Translations under genes and position numbers: made by a program
In this document: piece by piece, positions 37,401 through 45,836 of the stretch
Layout of the letters: each line of letters opens with the position of its first letter
How positions within the stretch are numbered: position 1 is the stretch's first letter
Origin: Streptomyces davaonensis JCM 4913
Lineage (GTDB): Bacteria > Actinomycetota > Actinomycetes > Streptomycetales > Streptomycetaceae
NCBI RefSeq assembly: GCF_000349325.1
Contig: NC_020504.1
Location: 8,474,326 to 8,538,325, forward strand
Direction: 5' to 3'
Length of the DNA stretch: 64,000 nt
The notes under the pieces: model-generated
Told to the model about the DNA's origin: nothing
Database searches by the model: none
The model's input: the letters and a program-made list of their open reading frames with translations, nothing else

Positions 37401-37519
37401 GCGGAGAGAAAGAGGACGGCGTGCTGCGGCTCGGCCCGCTGGAGATCGCCACCTGTGACAACGACCCCGACCGGCCGGAGAACGGCCGACTGGCGATATC
37501 CCTGGGAGGTGCCCGATGA
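34439..37519 (+). CDS. Large baseplate wedge protein J/gp6-like (Cis11 type)
   Basis: A 1026-residue wedge protein of the putative baseplate assembly family. Residues 140-270 contain DYTARDYDTIRKLLLDRLAL, NPADLGITLVELLAHTGDLISYQQDAVATEAYLDTARRR; the second half contains the J-like domain (REVEDYATLAGALPGVQRAAAEL-type region near 840, then LDIGLTVCALPGHQHGQILAEL). It pairs with the 1229-residue relative downstream as in eCIS Pvc11/Pvc12. Overlaps gp25 and the next gene by 4 bases each. The opposite-strand open frame of similar length is a GC-bias shadow. Confidence 0.92.
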   Translation: MSRRTKVRAAQLGGVDAVEVSDDGLLLTVTFLGKAPHGLGPENVRIDGGRRITGITAVDLSVEREEDPELDDRLHVTLDRAGDTSRYRLSLVEADPYGRPGTDPFRGFDQRYHSAEFSFRPDCPTPFDCKEEEHGNGDFPAAPVIDYTARDYDTIRKLLLDRLALTTPDWVERNPADLGITLVELLAHTGDLISYQQDAVATEAYLDTARRRVSVRRHVRLIDYAMHDGCAARAYVAVETAGDHTLAPGTYRFASVDVRTLDPHDRPEPGTVVDEIDLGDLDERGSVEVFEPVVTADPLELRVAHNAIRLWTWGGETCALPKGATSATLRDDWVDPETCRDRRLDLRPGDVLILEEVKGPRTGTPGDADPAHRQAVRLVSVTPAVDRIEDQPVLEVTWAAEDALRFPLCLTTRGGRDCLPVEDVTLARGNVVLVDHGRTLTGLPETFTVPQDPAVVAPCDPPAFGCWDAEEGNAPARIVNSLTEQTESGSLLRPDDIRELFTVVGERPTTRAGLGLQRAGQRHEQVVPGTAYAQAAALRRLLAQSVYPGIRPRFRPVLGRTPVTQAVPFPDPGTIAAGQAERIAAIPGRIRQRLVELWHSARDRDGLGEEEITELTVVYGLKVVERLELRRHPERALRELLHRSDRLLDAKLRRVEVLTARARAGTVLDAHIAWEIAHSWGPPYAAGLHPGEPVLRGSATGALAQDPRHALPAVRLHEEDLVWRPRRDLLDSGSRDRHFVGELEDDGRLALRFGDGRHGARPTPGARLTAVYRLGGGTAGNVGAEAVNHLVVALDCEHPPAAVVRNPLPATGGTDPEPLEQVRQLAPLDLRRTRLRAVTAEDYATLAGALPGVQRAAAELRWTGSVQEAHIAVDALGSGAPTPALLDAVTQALETYRRIGHDLVVGPARLVPLDIGLTVCALPGHQHGQILAELYRVLGAGPGGFFHPDTQTFGESVRLSRLVAVAAAVPGVESVEVTRLQRLFEQDRGEKEDGVLRLGPLEIATCDNDPDRPENGRLAISLGGAR

Positions 37520-40500
37520 GCCAGGCCTGTTCCTGCGGCGGTGCGTGCGGCGGCCACGACGAGCGCCTCGCCCCCGCCCCGCTCCACAACTCGCCCGGCC
37601 GCACCGCCCTCGACTACCGCGTCGGCGAGTACGGCTCCTTCCTGGCCGCCCTCCTCGACCGGCTCGCCTCACCGGCGTACCCAGCGCTCGACGGGCTCAC
37701 CGTGCGCACCCCCGACGACCCGGCGATCGGCCTGCTCGACGCCACCGCTGTCCTCGGTGACCTGCTCACCTTCCACTCCGAGCGGATCGCGGACGAGGCG
37801 TATCTCCGTACGGCGAACGAGCACCGGTCGCTCGCGCTGCTCGGGCGGCTCGTCGGGCACCGGGCGCGGCCCGGGGTGGCCGCGGACACGTATCTGGCGT
37901 ACACGCTGGAGCGCGACGCTCGCGCCGAGGCGCTGCCGGTGGTGATTCCACGCGGGGCCCGGAGTCACAGTGTTCCCGCGTCCGCGGACGAGCAGTCCCT
38001 GACCTTCGAGACCAGCCGTGACCTGACGGCTCGCTGGGACTTCAACGAGCTGAAGGTGCGCCGTCGTCGGCCGTCGCCGCTGTCGCCTTCTGATCTGGAG
38101 CGGAGGTCCGAGATCTTTGTCGAGGGGACGGCGAACTCCCTTCAGGCCGGGGACCAGTTGCTCTTCGTCTTCGGGGAGCAGGCGGGCGGGGAGCGTTTGT
38201 TGCTTCCGGTGGCGAAGGCGCGGGTCGATCGGGAGGAGGAGATCACCGCGATCTCTCTGCCGAAGTCTCCTCCGCCTACCTTGAAGGAACTGGTCGATGA
38301 AGTGCGGCGGCGGATCGCGGATGAGGGGCGTCCGGTCAGCCGCCTGATCGAGGACTTCGAGGATCAGGTGCTGGCGCCGTTGCGGGGGGATCTGGACGGG
38401 GTGACGAGTCCTGAGGGGCTTGCGGCTCGTCTTGTGGAGCCTGTTGCGCGGTTGGGTGAGGCTCAGGTGTTGGCTGCGGCGTACGAGGACGTGGCCGATT
38501 GGTTCGAACGGCTGGAGGCCGTTCTGGCGGACATCGCTGAGCGGGCGATGGAGTTGGCACCTGCGCAAAGTGATTCGTCTGCGGCGCCGCGGGGGCTGGT
38601 CGCGCAGTTCCCCGCGCCCCTGAAGGGAGATTCGCGGGCCGCTGCTTATCAAGCACTCAGCGCCCTTCTCCCGGCCCTTCGCGCTATGCCTGGTTCCACC
38701 CGTCCTGCCCGTCCCGGCGCCGACCCCGTCGGGCTTCTTGCCGCGTTGCACCCCACACTCCACTCCGCCCTGCGCAAAGCCGCCGCCCCCACCACCCCCG
38801 CCCTCCTCCGCGAACTCCTCGCCCTGCGTGTCACCGCCGCCCCCTTCGGTGCCACGGCACCCCTCAAGCCCGTCCAGGACGAACGCGGGCGAGTCATCCG
38901 TACCGCCGACTGGCCGCTCACCGGAGCTGTGCTCGCCGGCATGCGCGTCGTGTTCGATCCGGCGGGGAAGGTGCCGGTGCGGGCGGAGTTCCAGTACGTC
39001 GAGGGCAGTGGCTCCGACCAGCGCAGCGAGAATCTGCCGGTTCCCCAGCCGGTGCGGTTCGCGCTCGGTGCCGGGCAGGTCGAGTTGTCCGTGCGCTCCG
39101 GGCAGGACCGCGATCTGAACTGGCTCAACCGCAGGCCCGCCGACTCCCAGGAGCCGGGGGTCACCGCCCGCTTCCACTCGGGGCTGCCCGAGCGGACGCT
39201 GTTCGTGTCGCGGCCCGGTGAGGACGGTCTGATCCAGGTCGGCATCCACAACGGCGACGCCCGGCAGATTCCCGTACGGCCGGGTGCCGACGAGCAGTTC
39301 ACGCACGGTGATTTCGAGGTCAGCGTCCGGTACACCGTGGGCAGCACCGAGCCCAACGTCGAGGTCGTCATCGCCTCCAAGCCGGAGCCCGTCAACCGCC
39401 GGGTGCTCCAGCTCGACACCGTGCACGCCGGGATCACCGTCGGCAGCTGGGTGGCGATCCAGCGCCCGGCGAAGGGCAAGGGCGTACCCGGTGACGCCAA
39501 GCTGGCGTTCGTCACCACGCAGGTGGTCGCGGCTCGTACGGCGGCGTACACCAACTACGGCATCACCGGCCGCGGCACCGAACTCACCCTCGCCGACCCG
39601 TGGCTGGACGAGTTCGACGTGCTGCTCTCGCACATCCGTGACACCACCGTGCACGCGGCAGGGGAGGCGCTGCGGTTGGCCGACGAGCCCCTCGGTGAGG
39701 ACGTGCACGGCGACGAGATCGAACTCGCCCAGCTGTACGACGGGTTGCGGCCCGGCCGCACGCTGATCGTCACCGGTGAACGGAGCGACATCCCCGGCAC
39801 GTCGGGCCTGCCCGCCACCGAGGTCGTCACCGTCGCCACCGCCGACCCGGCCGTCGATCCCCAACTGCCCGGCGACCGGTTGCACACCCGGCTCACCCTC
39901 ACCACCCGCCTCGCCCACCGTTATCGCCGGGACAGCGTGCGCATCCTCGGCAACGTCGTCGAGGCCACCCATGGCGAGGGCCGCGAGGAGGCCATCGGCA
40001 GCGGTGATTCCGACCGCGTGAACCAGACCTTCGCGCTGTGGCAGTCCCCGCTGACCTGGCTCGCCGCCGACAACCCCCTCGGCGCCACCGCGGTGTTGGA
40101 GCTCCGCGTGGACGGCGTCCGGTGGCACGAGGTCGACAGTCTCGCCGGACGCGGCCCCACCGAGCGTGTGTACATCACCGGTTCCACCGCCGACGGCCGT
40201 ACGACGGTGACCTTCGGTGACGGTGTGCACGGCGCCCGGCTGCCCTCCGGCCACGAGAACGTGCGCGCCCGCTACCGCTTCGGCACCGGCAAGGCCGCCA
40301 ACGTCGCCGCCGACCGGATCACCCAGCCGCTCACCCGCCCGCTCGGCGTCACCCGGGTCACCAACCCCCTTCCCGCGAACGGCGGTTCGGACGCGGACGG
40401 GCCCGGTCCCACCCGGCGTACGATCCCGCTCGCCGTGTCCGCCCTGGACCGGCTGGTGTCGCCCGCCGACTACGAGGACTTCGCCCGCTCCCGCGCCGGG

Positions 40501-41205
40501 ATCGGCCGGGCCACCGCGCGCGAACTCTTCGACGGACGGCGCCGGATCCTGCACGTCACGGTCGCGGGCGCCGACGATGTACCGCTGGACGGCTCGGACA
40601 CCCTGGACGCCCTGCGCGGCGCGCTCACCGAGTACGGTGATCCCGGCCTCCCGGTGCGTGTGGACGCCCGCGAGCCGGTGCTGTTGCTCCTCGCCACGCG
40701 GGTGAAGGTGGCCCCGGACCATGCCTGGGAGATCGTCGAACCCCGGCTGCGCCAGGCGCTGCTGCGCCGACTCGGCTACGAGGGGCGCGAGTTGGGGCGG
40801 CCCGCCAGGCTCTCCGAGGTGCTGGCCACCGCGCACTCCGTGCCCGGCGTCGAGTATGTGGACGTCGACGTCTTCACCGGCGTCCCCGCCTCCGCCACCC
40901 CCGAGGAACTCACCGGCATCCTCACCGACCCCGGCCCGCCCAGGGCCTCGGTTCCGGCGCACCCGGCGACGTACGACGAGAAGGTCCACACCGTCCGAGC
41001 CGAGGGCGGCGAGACACTGTCGGAGATCTCCGGCCGCCACGGCGTCCCGCTCGCCGAACTCCTGCGCCTCAACCCCGACATCACCGACACCCGGCGCCTG
41101 CCCAAGGGCCGCTCGGTGTTCGTCTTCCGCGGTATCCGCCCCGCCCAGCTCGCGCTGCTGGCGCCGAAGGCCGCGGACACCCTGATCCTGACGGAGGTCA
41201 AGTGA
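37516..41205 (+). CDS. Large baseplate wedge protein with C-terminal LysM (Cis12 type)
   Basis: A 1229-residue second gp6/J-like wedge protein. The N-terminus is Cys-rich (CSCGGACGGHDE), followed by LLDATAVLGDLLTFHSERIADEAYLRTA, the conserved helix pair, and near the end the VTFGDGVHGARLPSGHENV and LSPADYEDFARSRAGIGRA regions. Residues about 1155-1205 form a LysM motif (VHTVRAEGGETLSEISGRHG ... LLRLNPDI). Residues about 195-400 use relaxed codons and include a stretch of a common Streptomyces repeat. In S. coelicolor-type systems this protein completes the baseplate. Overlaps both neighbours by 4 bases. Confidence 0.92.
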   Translation: MSQACSCGGACGGHDERLAPAPLHNSPGRTALDYRVGEYGSFLAALLDRLASPAYPALDGLTVRTPDDPAIGLLDATAVLGDLLTFHSERIADEAYLRTANEHRSLALLGRLVGHRARPGVAADTYLAYTLERDARAEALPVVIPRGARSHSVPASADEQSLTFETSRDLTARWDFNELKVRRRRPSPLSPSDLERRSEIFVEGTANSLQAGDQLLFVFGEQAGGERLLLPVAKARVDREEEITAISLPKSPPPTLKELVDEVRRRIADEGRPVSRLIEDFEDQVLAPLRGDLDGVTSPEGLAARLVEPVARLGEAQVLAAAYEDVADWFERLEAVLADIAERAMELAPAQSDSSAAPRGLVAQFPAPLKGDSRAAAYQALSALLPALRAMPGSTRPARPGADPVGLLAALHPTLHSALRKAAAPTTPALLRELLALRVTAAPFGATAPLKPVQDERGRVIRTADWPLTGAVLAGMRVVFDPAGKVPVRAEFQYVEGSGSDQRSENLPVPQPVRFALGAGQVELSVRSGQDRDLNWLNRRPADSQEPGVTARFHSGLPERTLFVSRPGEDGLIQVGIHNGDARQIPVRPGADEQFTHGDFEVSVRYTVGSTEPNVEVVIASKPEPVNRRVLQLDTVHAGITVGSWVAIQRPAKGKGVPGDAKLAFVTTQVVAARTAAYTNYGITGRGTELTLADPWLDEFDVLLSHIRDTTVHAAGEALRLADEPLGEDVHGDEIELAQLYDGLRPGRTLIVTGERSDIPGTSGLPATEVVTVATADPAVDPQLPGDRLHTRLTLTTRLAHRYRRDSVRILGNVVEATHGEGREEAIGSGDSDRVNQTFALWQSPLTWLAADNPLGATAVLELRVDGVRWHEVDSLAGRGPTERVYITGSTADGRTTVTFGDGVHGARLPSGHENVRARYRFGTGKAANVAADRITQPLTRPLGVTRVTNPLPANGGSDADGPGPTRRTIPLAVSALDRLVSPADYEDFARSRAGIGRATARELFDGRRRILHVTVAGADDVPLDGSDTLDALRGALTEYGDPGLPVRVDAREPVLLLLATRVKVAPDHAWEIVEPRLRQALLRRLGYEGRELGRPARLSEVLATAHSVPGVEYVDVDVFTGVPASATPEELTGILTDPGPPRASVPAHPATYDEKVHTVRAEGGETLSEISGRHGVPLAELLRLNPDITDTRRLPKGRSVFVFRGIRPAQLALLAPKAADTLILTEVK
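38591..38627 (+). repeat. REP-like Streptomyces repeat half inside the wedge gene
   Basis: The stretch with CGCGCAGTTCCCCGCGCCCC followed by TGAAGGG matches, from memory, one arm of an intergenic hairpin repeat that is very abundant in Streptomyces. Here it is read in frame as GLVAQFPAPLKG in the relaxed-codon segment of the 1229-residue wedge protein. The complementary arm is not present within the next 100 bases. Confidence 0.5.
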
Positions 41206-43328
41206 TACCCCGCGACGTCCAGTCCGAGCCGGCGGTGTCCTCGGAGCCCGACGCCCTCGCCGCGCTGCTGCCCCGCTGGCATCTGCTGCGGGACGCCGAG
41301 GAGGGCGGCGCGCTCCGTGAGTTGCTCGCGGTCATGGCCGAGCAGCTCGACCGGGTACGAGACGGCGTGGAGCAGGGCTACGAGGACCTGTTCGTGGAGA
41401 CGGCGGCCCCCTGGGTGCTGCCGTACCTGGGCGACCTGGTCGGCTACCGCACCCTGCCCGGGTACGAGCGCGTCCTCACCACCGGCCTCCACGACGGCGG
41501 TCGCGCCGCCCTCGCCCAGGCCGTCGCCCCGCGCGCGGACGTGGCGGCGACCGTCGGCAACCGGCGACGCAAGGGGACCCTGCATCTGCTGGAGGAGATC
41601 TCCGAGCAGGTCGCCGGCTGGCCCGCGCGGGCCGTGGAGCTGTCCCGGCTGGTCGCCCACCACCAGTCGGTGAAGCTGCACCGGGACACGGGCCGGGGGC
41701 GGCTCCTGGACCTGCGCGACAACTCCGCCCTCGACCTCGCGGGCGGCCCCTTCGGTACGACGGCGCGCACGGTCGACGTCCGCCGGGCCGACTCCGCGAA
41801 ACGGCAGGGCGGGTTGAGCCCGGCCGGAGTCGCCCTGTTCGTCTGGCGGCTCAAGGCGCACTCGCTGACGTCGTCCCCGGCGTACTGCATCGACCGCGCC
41901 CGCAACCTCTACACCTTCTCTATCCTCGGCAACGACACCCCGCTGGTCACCGAGCCCTTCCCGGAACCGTCGCCCACCCACATCGCGACCATCGACAACG
42001 TCCCGGCCTTCGTCCGCCGCAGGCAGCTCCACGACCGGCTGCTGGACTACTACGGCCCCGGCAAGAGCTTCGTCATCCGGCGCGACGGCGAGGACAAGCC
42101 CGTGCCGCCCGCCGACATCGTGGTCGCCGACCTCTCGGACTGGCGGTACCGGCCCAAGCGCGGGCAGGTGGCCGTCGACCCCGAGCTGGGCCGCATCGCC
42201 TTCGGGTCCCGGACCGCGCCCCGGCAGGGCGTCTGGGTGGACTACCACTACGCGTCCGCCGCCGACATGGGCGGCGGCGAGTACGACCGCCACGACCGCG
42301 TGCCCCGTCCGGACGCCGACGTCTACCGGGTCGGGCCGGGACAGCCGTACCGGCAGATCATGGACGCCTACCGGGCCTGGCAGAGCGAACGCGGGCCGGA
42401 CCGGGCGGGCATCATCGAGATCACGCACAGCGGCGCCTACCAGGAACAGCTCGACTTCGACCTCGACCCCGGCGACCGCCTGGAACTGCGGGCGGCGGAG
42501 GGGACCCGGCCGGTGATCCGGCTGCTCGACTGGTACAGCAACCGCCCCGACGCCCTCAACATCCGTGCGGTGGACGACAGTTGCGCCCCGCACGAGAGGC
42601 CGCGGATCACCCTCGACGGACTCCTCGTCGCCGGGCGCGGCATCAACGTCACCGGGCCCATGGGTGCTGTCGTCCTACGGCACTCCACTCTCGTACCGGG
42701 CTGGTCGCTGGAGCCCGAGTGCGACCCGCACTCGCCGGAGGAGCCCAGCATCGTCATGGAACGCACCACCGCCTGCCTCCAGATCGAGCACAGCGTTCTC
42801 GGCACCATCGAGGTCATCGGCGACGAGGTGAGCGAGGACCCCCTCGACATCCACCTGCGCGACAGCATCCTCGACGCCACCGGCCACGACCGCGAGGCCC
42901 TCTCGGCGCCCGACTGCCGGCACGCCCACGCGGTCCTCCATCTGCACCGCACCACAGTGATCGGGGAAGTGCACACGCACGCCGTGCGGATCGCCGAGAA
43001 CTCGATCCTCACCGGCCGCCTCCACGTCGCCCGCCGCGGCATCGGCTGCCTGCGCCACTCCTACGTCCCCGCCGGTTCCCGTACGCCCCGCAGGTTCCGC
43101 TGCGTCACGGACGTACGGCCGTTGTTCGCGTCCGAGCGCTACGGCACGCCCTGGTACGGGCTGCTCGCGGACCAGTGCCCGCAGGAGATCCGGCGCGGCT
43201 CGGACGACGGCGCCGAGCTGGGCGCCTTCCACGACCTGTACCGGCCGCAGCGCGAGGACGGACTGCGGGCCCGGCTCGCCGAGTACACACCGGCCGGCGC
43301 GGACGCCGGGATCTTCTTCGTGACGTGA
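41202..43328 (+). CDS. gpI-like tail protein fused to a beta-helix domain
   Basis: A 708-residue protein. The N-terminal about 200 residues resemble phage tail protein I (ALLPRWHLLRDAEEGGALRE, EQGYEDLFVETAAPWVLPYLGDLVGYR), which caps the wedge ring. The rest is rich in short beta-strands with periodic turns (RPRITLDGLLVAGRGINVTG, VLRHSTLVPG, LQIEHSVLGTIEV, LHLHRTTVIGEVHTH), consistent with a right-handed parallel beta-helix such as is found in receptor- or glycan-binding tail parts. GTG start overlaps the previous stop. No separate tail-fibre gene is visible, so this is the best candidate for target or surface contact. Confidence 0.8.
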   Translation: MIPRDVQSEPAVSSEPDALAALLPRWHLLRDAEEGGALRELLAVMAEQLDRVRDGVEQGYEDLFVETAAPWVLPYLGDLVGYRTLPGYERVLTTGLHDGGRAALAQAVAPRADVAATVGNRRRKGTLHLLEEISEQVAGWPARAVELSRLVAHHQSVKLHRDTGRGRLLDLRDNSALDLAGGPFGTTARTVDVRRADSAKRQGGLSPAGVALFVWRLKAHSLTSSPAYCIDRARNLYTFSILGNDTPLVTEPFPEPSPTHIATIDNVPAFVRRRQLHDRLLDYYGPGKSFVIRRDGEDKPVPPADIVVADLSDWRYRPKRGQVAVDPELGRIAFGSRTAPRQGVWVDYHYASAADMGGGEYDRHDRVPRPDADVYRVGPGQPYRQIMDAYRAWQSERGPDRAGIIEITHSGAYQEQLDFDLDPGDRLELRAAEGTRPVIRLLDWYSNRPDALNIRAVDDSCAPHERPRITLDGLLVAGRGINVTGPMGAVVLRHSTLVPGWSLEPECDPHSPEEPSIVMERTTACLQIEHSVLGTIEVIGDEVSEDPLDIHLRDSILDATGHDREALSAPDCRHAHAVLHLHRTTVIGEVHTHAVRIAENSILTGRLHVARRGIGCLRHSYVPAGSRTPRRFRCVTDVRPLFASERYGTPWYGLLADQCPQEIRRGSDDGAELGAFHDLYRPQREDGLRARLAEYTPAGADAGIFFVT

Positions 43329-43382
43329 GCCGCACCGCCACCGACTTCATCAGTACCTTCCCGAACCAGGGGGACCCCCTTC

Positions 43383-44930
43383 ATGCACGCTGACCTCTCC
43401 CGCCTCACGTTCCGACCGGAACGGCACTACTCGGCGGTCATCGCCCAGCAGGGCCGCGTCCAGCTCGACGCCGACACCAACGAGCAGACCGCGATCCAGC
43501 TCCACCAGGCCCGCACCTTCGCCGCCGACCTGATCGGACGGCACGGCGGCCCGCGCGACGCCACCGGGTTCCGCATCGAGTACGTGGGCGGACGGCACGA
43601 GATCGACACCCTGTTCATCCACGGCGGCCGCTACTACGTCGACGGCATCCTGTGCGACGCCGACCGCCCGGCGCCCGGGATCCCGGTGCCCGACGAGGAC
43701 GCCGACGTCCAGGACAGCACCGAGCCGCCCGCGCACTGGACGTACTGGGACCAGCCCGACGCCCACCTCGACCCCGAGCGGCCCGGCGACCGGCTGCCCT
43801 CGCCCGCCCAGGCGCCCTTCGTCGTCTACCTGAAGGTGTGGGAGCGCTCGGTGAGCGCCGCCGAGGACCCGGCGCTGCGCGAGGTCGCCCTCGGCGCCGC
43901 ACTGCCGGACACCGCCGCCCGCGTCAAGGTCGTCTGGCAGGTGCTGCCGCTGTCGCTGACCGCGCTGGACATCGAGGACGCCGAACCGGCCAAGGAGGTC
44001 GTGCGTGCCGCGTTCGACCGGTGGGCCGCCCGCCAGGCCGCCCCCTCGGCCCGGCTCGCCGCCCGCAGCGAACGGCCCGACCACGCCGACGAGGACCCCT
44101 GCCTGGTCAAGCCGGACGCCCGCTACCGCGGCCCGGAGAACCAGCTCTACCGCGTCGAGATCCACGCGGGCGGCCCGGCGAAGGACGCCACCTTCAAGTG
44201 GTCCCGGGAGAACGGCTCGGTGGTCTTCCCGGTCGACGAACTCGACGGCACCTGGGTGCAGTTGGCGACTCTCGGGCACGACGCCAAGCTCGACCTCGAC
44301 GTGGGTGACCTCGTCGAGCTCACGGACACCGCGTCCGCCTCCCGCCTCGATGCCCGGCCGCTCATGCGCGTCGAGGAACTGGACCTGCCCGGCCGCCGCG
44401 TCCGCCTCTCCGCCGAACCGGAGCCCGGCGTCGGCAGGTTTCCCCACCTGAACCCGTTCCTGCGCCGCTGGGACCACCACGAGGGGCCCAAGCGCAAGGG
44501 CCGTACGACCGCCCTCAAGGGCGGCGCCCTGCCCGTCGCGGAGGGGGAGTGGCTGGCCCTGGAGGACGGCGTGGAGGTCTACTTCGCCAAGGACGGCGCC
44601 TACCGCACCGGCGACCACTGGATCATCCCGGCCCGCACCGCCACCGGCAGCGTCGAGTGGCCCGTCGACCCGGCCCGCCGCCCGCTGCTCCAGGCACCCG
44701 TCGGCATCGCCCGCCACTTCGCGCCCCTCGCCCTGGTCAAGGGCGAGCACGGCGCCGTCGATCTGCGGCTCGCCTTCGGCCCGTTGGCCAGCAGCGTCCC
44801 GGCGGCGGACGAGGCGACGCTCGCGGCGGAGGAGCAGGCGCGCCGTGAGGAACAGGCCGCCGAGGACCCCTCCGGCGGACGGTCCGACACGACGGCCGAG
44901 GCCGAGGCCACGGCGGAAGGAGACGAGTGA
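43383..44930 (+). CDS. DUF6519 injection-system protein
   Basis: A 515-residue protein beginning ADLSRLTFRPERHYSAVIAQ and QGRVQLDADTNEQTAI, the signature of DUF6519, which is found almost only in phage-tail-like clusters. The middle has KFSWSRENGS-like motif (TFKWSRENGSVVFPVDEL). The C-terminus is an Ala/Glu-rich tail. It probably decorates the baseplate periphery; function unproved. It lies 54 bases after the previous gene, the largest gap in the second half of the operon, and its stop overlaps the amidase ATG by one base. Confidence 0.85.
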   Translation: MHADLSRLTFRPERHYSAVIAQQGRVQLDADTNEQTAIQLHQARTFAADLIGRHGGPRDATGFRIEYVGGRHEIDTLFIHGGRYYVDGILCDADRPAPGIPVPDEDADVQDSTEPPAHWTYWDQPDAHLDPERPGDRLPSPAQAPFVVYLKVWERSVSAAEDPALREVALGAALPDTAARVKVVWQVLPLSLTALDIEDAEPAKEVVRAAFDRWAARQAAPSARLAARSERPDHADEDPCLVKPDARYRGPENQLYRVEIHAGGPAKDATFKWSRENGSVVFPVDELDGTWVQLATLGHDAKLDLDVGDLVELTDTASASRLDARPLMRVEELDLPGRRVRLSAEPEPGVGRFPHLNPFLRRWDHHEGPKRKGRTTALKGGALPVAEGEWLALEDGVEVYFAKDGAYRTGDHWIIPARTATGSVEWPVDPARRPLLQAPVGIARHFAPLALVKGEHGAVDLRLAFGPLASSVPAADEATLAAEEQARREEQAAEDPSGGRSDTTAEAEATAEGDE

Positions 44931-45823
44931 TGGCCAAGCCGCTGAGCGCGTCCAAACTGGTGGAGATCCTGCGCGCCGAGGGCCTGACGGTCCACGAGGT
45001 GCGCAACTGGCGCTCCCACAACCGCAACAGCAAGGGCCCCTGGGGTCCGGTCAACGGCGTGATGATCCACCACACCGTCACCTCCGGCACCAACGCCTCG
45101 GTCGACATCTGCTACGACGGCTACTCCGGCCTGCCCGGACCGCTGTGCCACGGCGTCATTGACAAGAAGGGCCATGTCCACCTCGTCGGCAACGGCCGCG
45201 CCAACCACGCCGGGCTCGGTGACAGCGACGTACTGCGCGCCGTGATCAACGAATCGCGGCTGCCCGCCGACAACGAGGCCGACACCGACGGCAACCGGCA
45301 CTTCTACGGCTTCGAGTGCGTCAACCTCGGTGACGGCAGGGACCCTTGGCCCGAGGCGCAGAAGGAGGCCATCGAGAAGGTGTCGGCGGCGATCTGCCGG
45401 CACCACGGCTGGAGCGAGCGGTCCGTCATCGGGCACAAGGAGTGGCAGCCGGGCAAGCAGGACCCGCGCGGCTTCACGATGGACGGCATGCGCAAGCGGA
45501 TCGCCCAGCGCCTGGGCGGCAAGGCCCCGACTCCGTCGCCCGATCCCAAGCCCGCCCCGCCCAAGCCGTCGTACGAGCCGTTCCCGGGCAGCGGCTTCTT
45601 CCACATCGGGCAGAAGTCGCCGGTCATCACGGCGATGGGGCGCCGGCTGGTCGCCGAGGGGTGCGGGCGGTACGAGGAGGGCCCCGGCCCGGAGTGGACC
45701 GAGGCCGACCGTCGCTCCTATGCCGCCTGGCAGCAGAAGCAGGGCTTCAAGGGCAAGGATGCCGACGGCATCCCGGGGCGGGTGACCTGGGAGCGGCTGA
45801 AGGTGCCGAACGGGCCCAACTGA
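44930..45823 (+). CDS. N-acetylmuramoyl-L-alanine amidase with peptidoglycan-binding domain
   Basis: A 297-residue peptidoglycan hydrolase. The amidase_2 domain (about 22-185) has zinc ligands in MIHHTV (H47), a Glu/Tyr region in FYGFECVN, and GHKEWQPGKQDP (H169, D178). After a Pro-rich linker (about 195-215) a C-terminal binding domain runs to the end (ITAMGRRLVAEGCGRYEEGP, AWQQKQGFKGKDADGIPG). No signal peptide, as for phage endolysins, so release needs lysis or the injection machine. It is the last gene of the operon and shares a base with the DUF6519 gene. Related endolysin-like amidases are common in Streptomyces. Confidence 0.9.
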   Translation: MAKPLSASKLVEILRAEGLTVHEVRNWRSHNRNSKGPWGPVNGVMIHHTVTSGTNASVDICYDGYSGLPGPLCHGVIDKKGHVHLVGNGRANHAGLGDSDVLRAVINESRLPADNEADTDGNRHFYGFECVNLGDGRDPWPEAQKEAIEKVSAAICRHHGWSERSVIGHKEWQPGKQDPRGFTMDGMRKRIAQRLGGKAPTPSPDPKPAPPKPSYEPFPGSGFFHIGQKSPVITAMGRRLVAEGCGRYEEGPGPEWTEADRRSYAAWQQKQGFKGKDADGIPGRVTWERLKVPNGPN

Positions 45824-45836
45824 CCTGCTTCCCGGG

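Noticed and set aside
34379..41040. Minus-strand open frames of about 1100 codons opposite the two wedge genes
   Set aside because: Low-complexity Val/Gly/Arg/Asp-rich translations typical of GC-rich antisense frames; the plus genes match known wedge proteins.
16557..45823. Prophage interpretation of the tail-gene cluster
   Set aside because: No capsid, portal, terminase, holin, integrase or lysogeny genes; presence of eCIS-type ATPase, DUF4255 cap and DUF4157 cargo points to a dedicated injection system.
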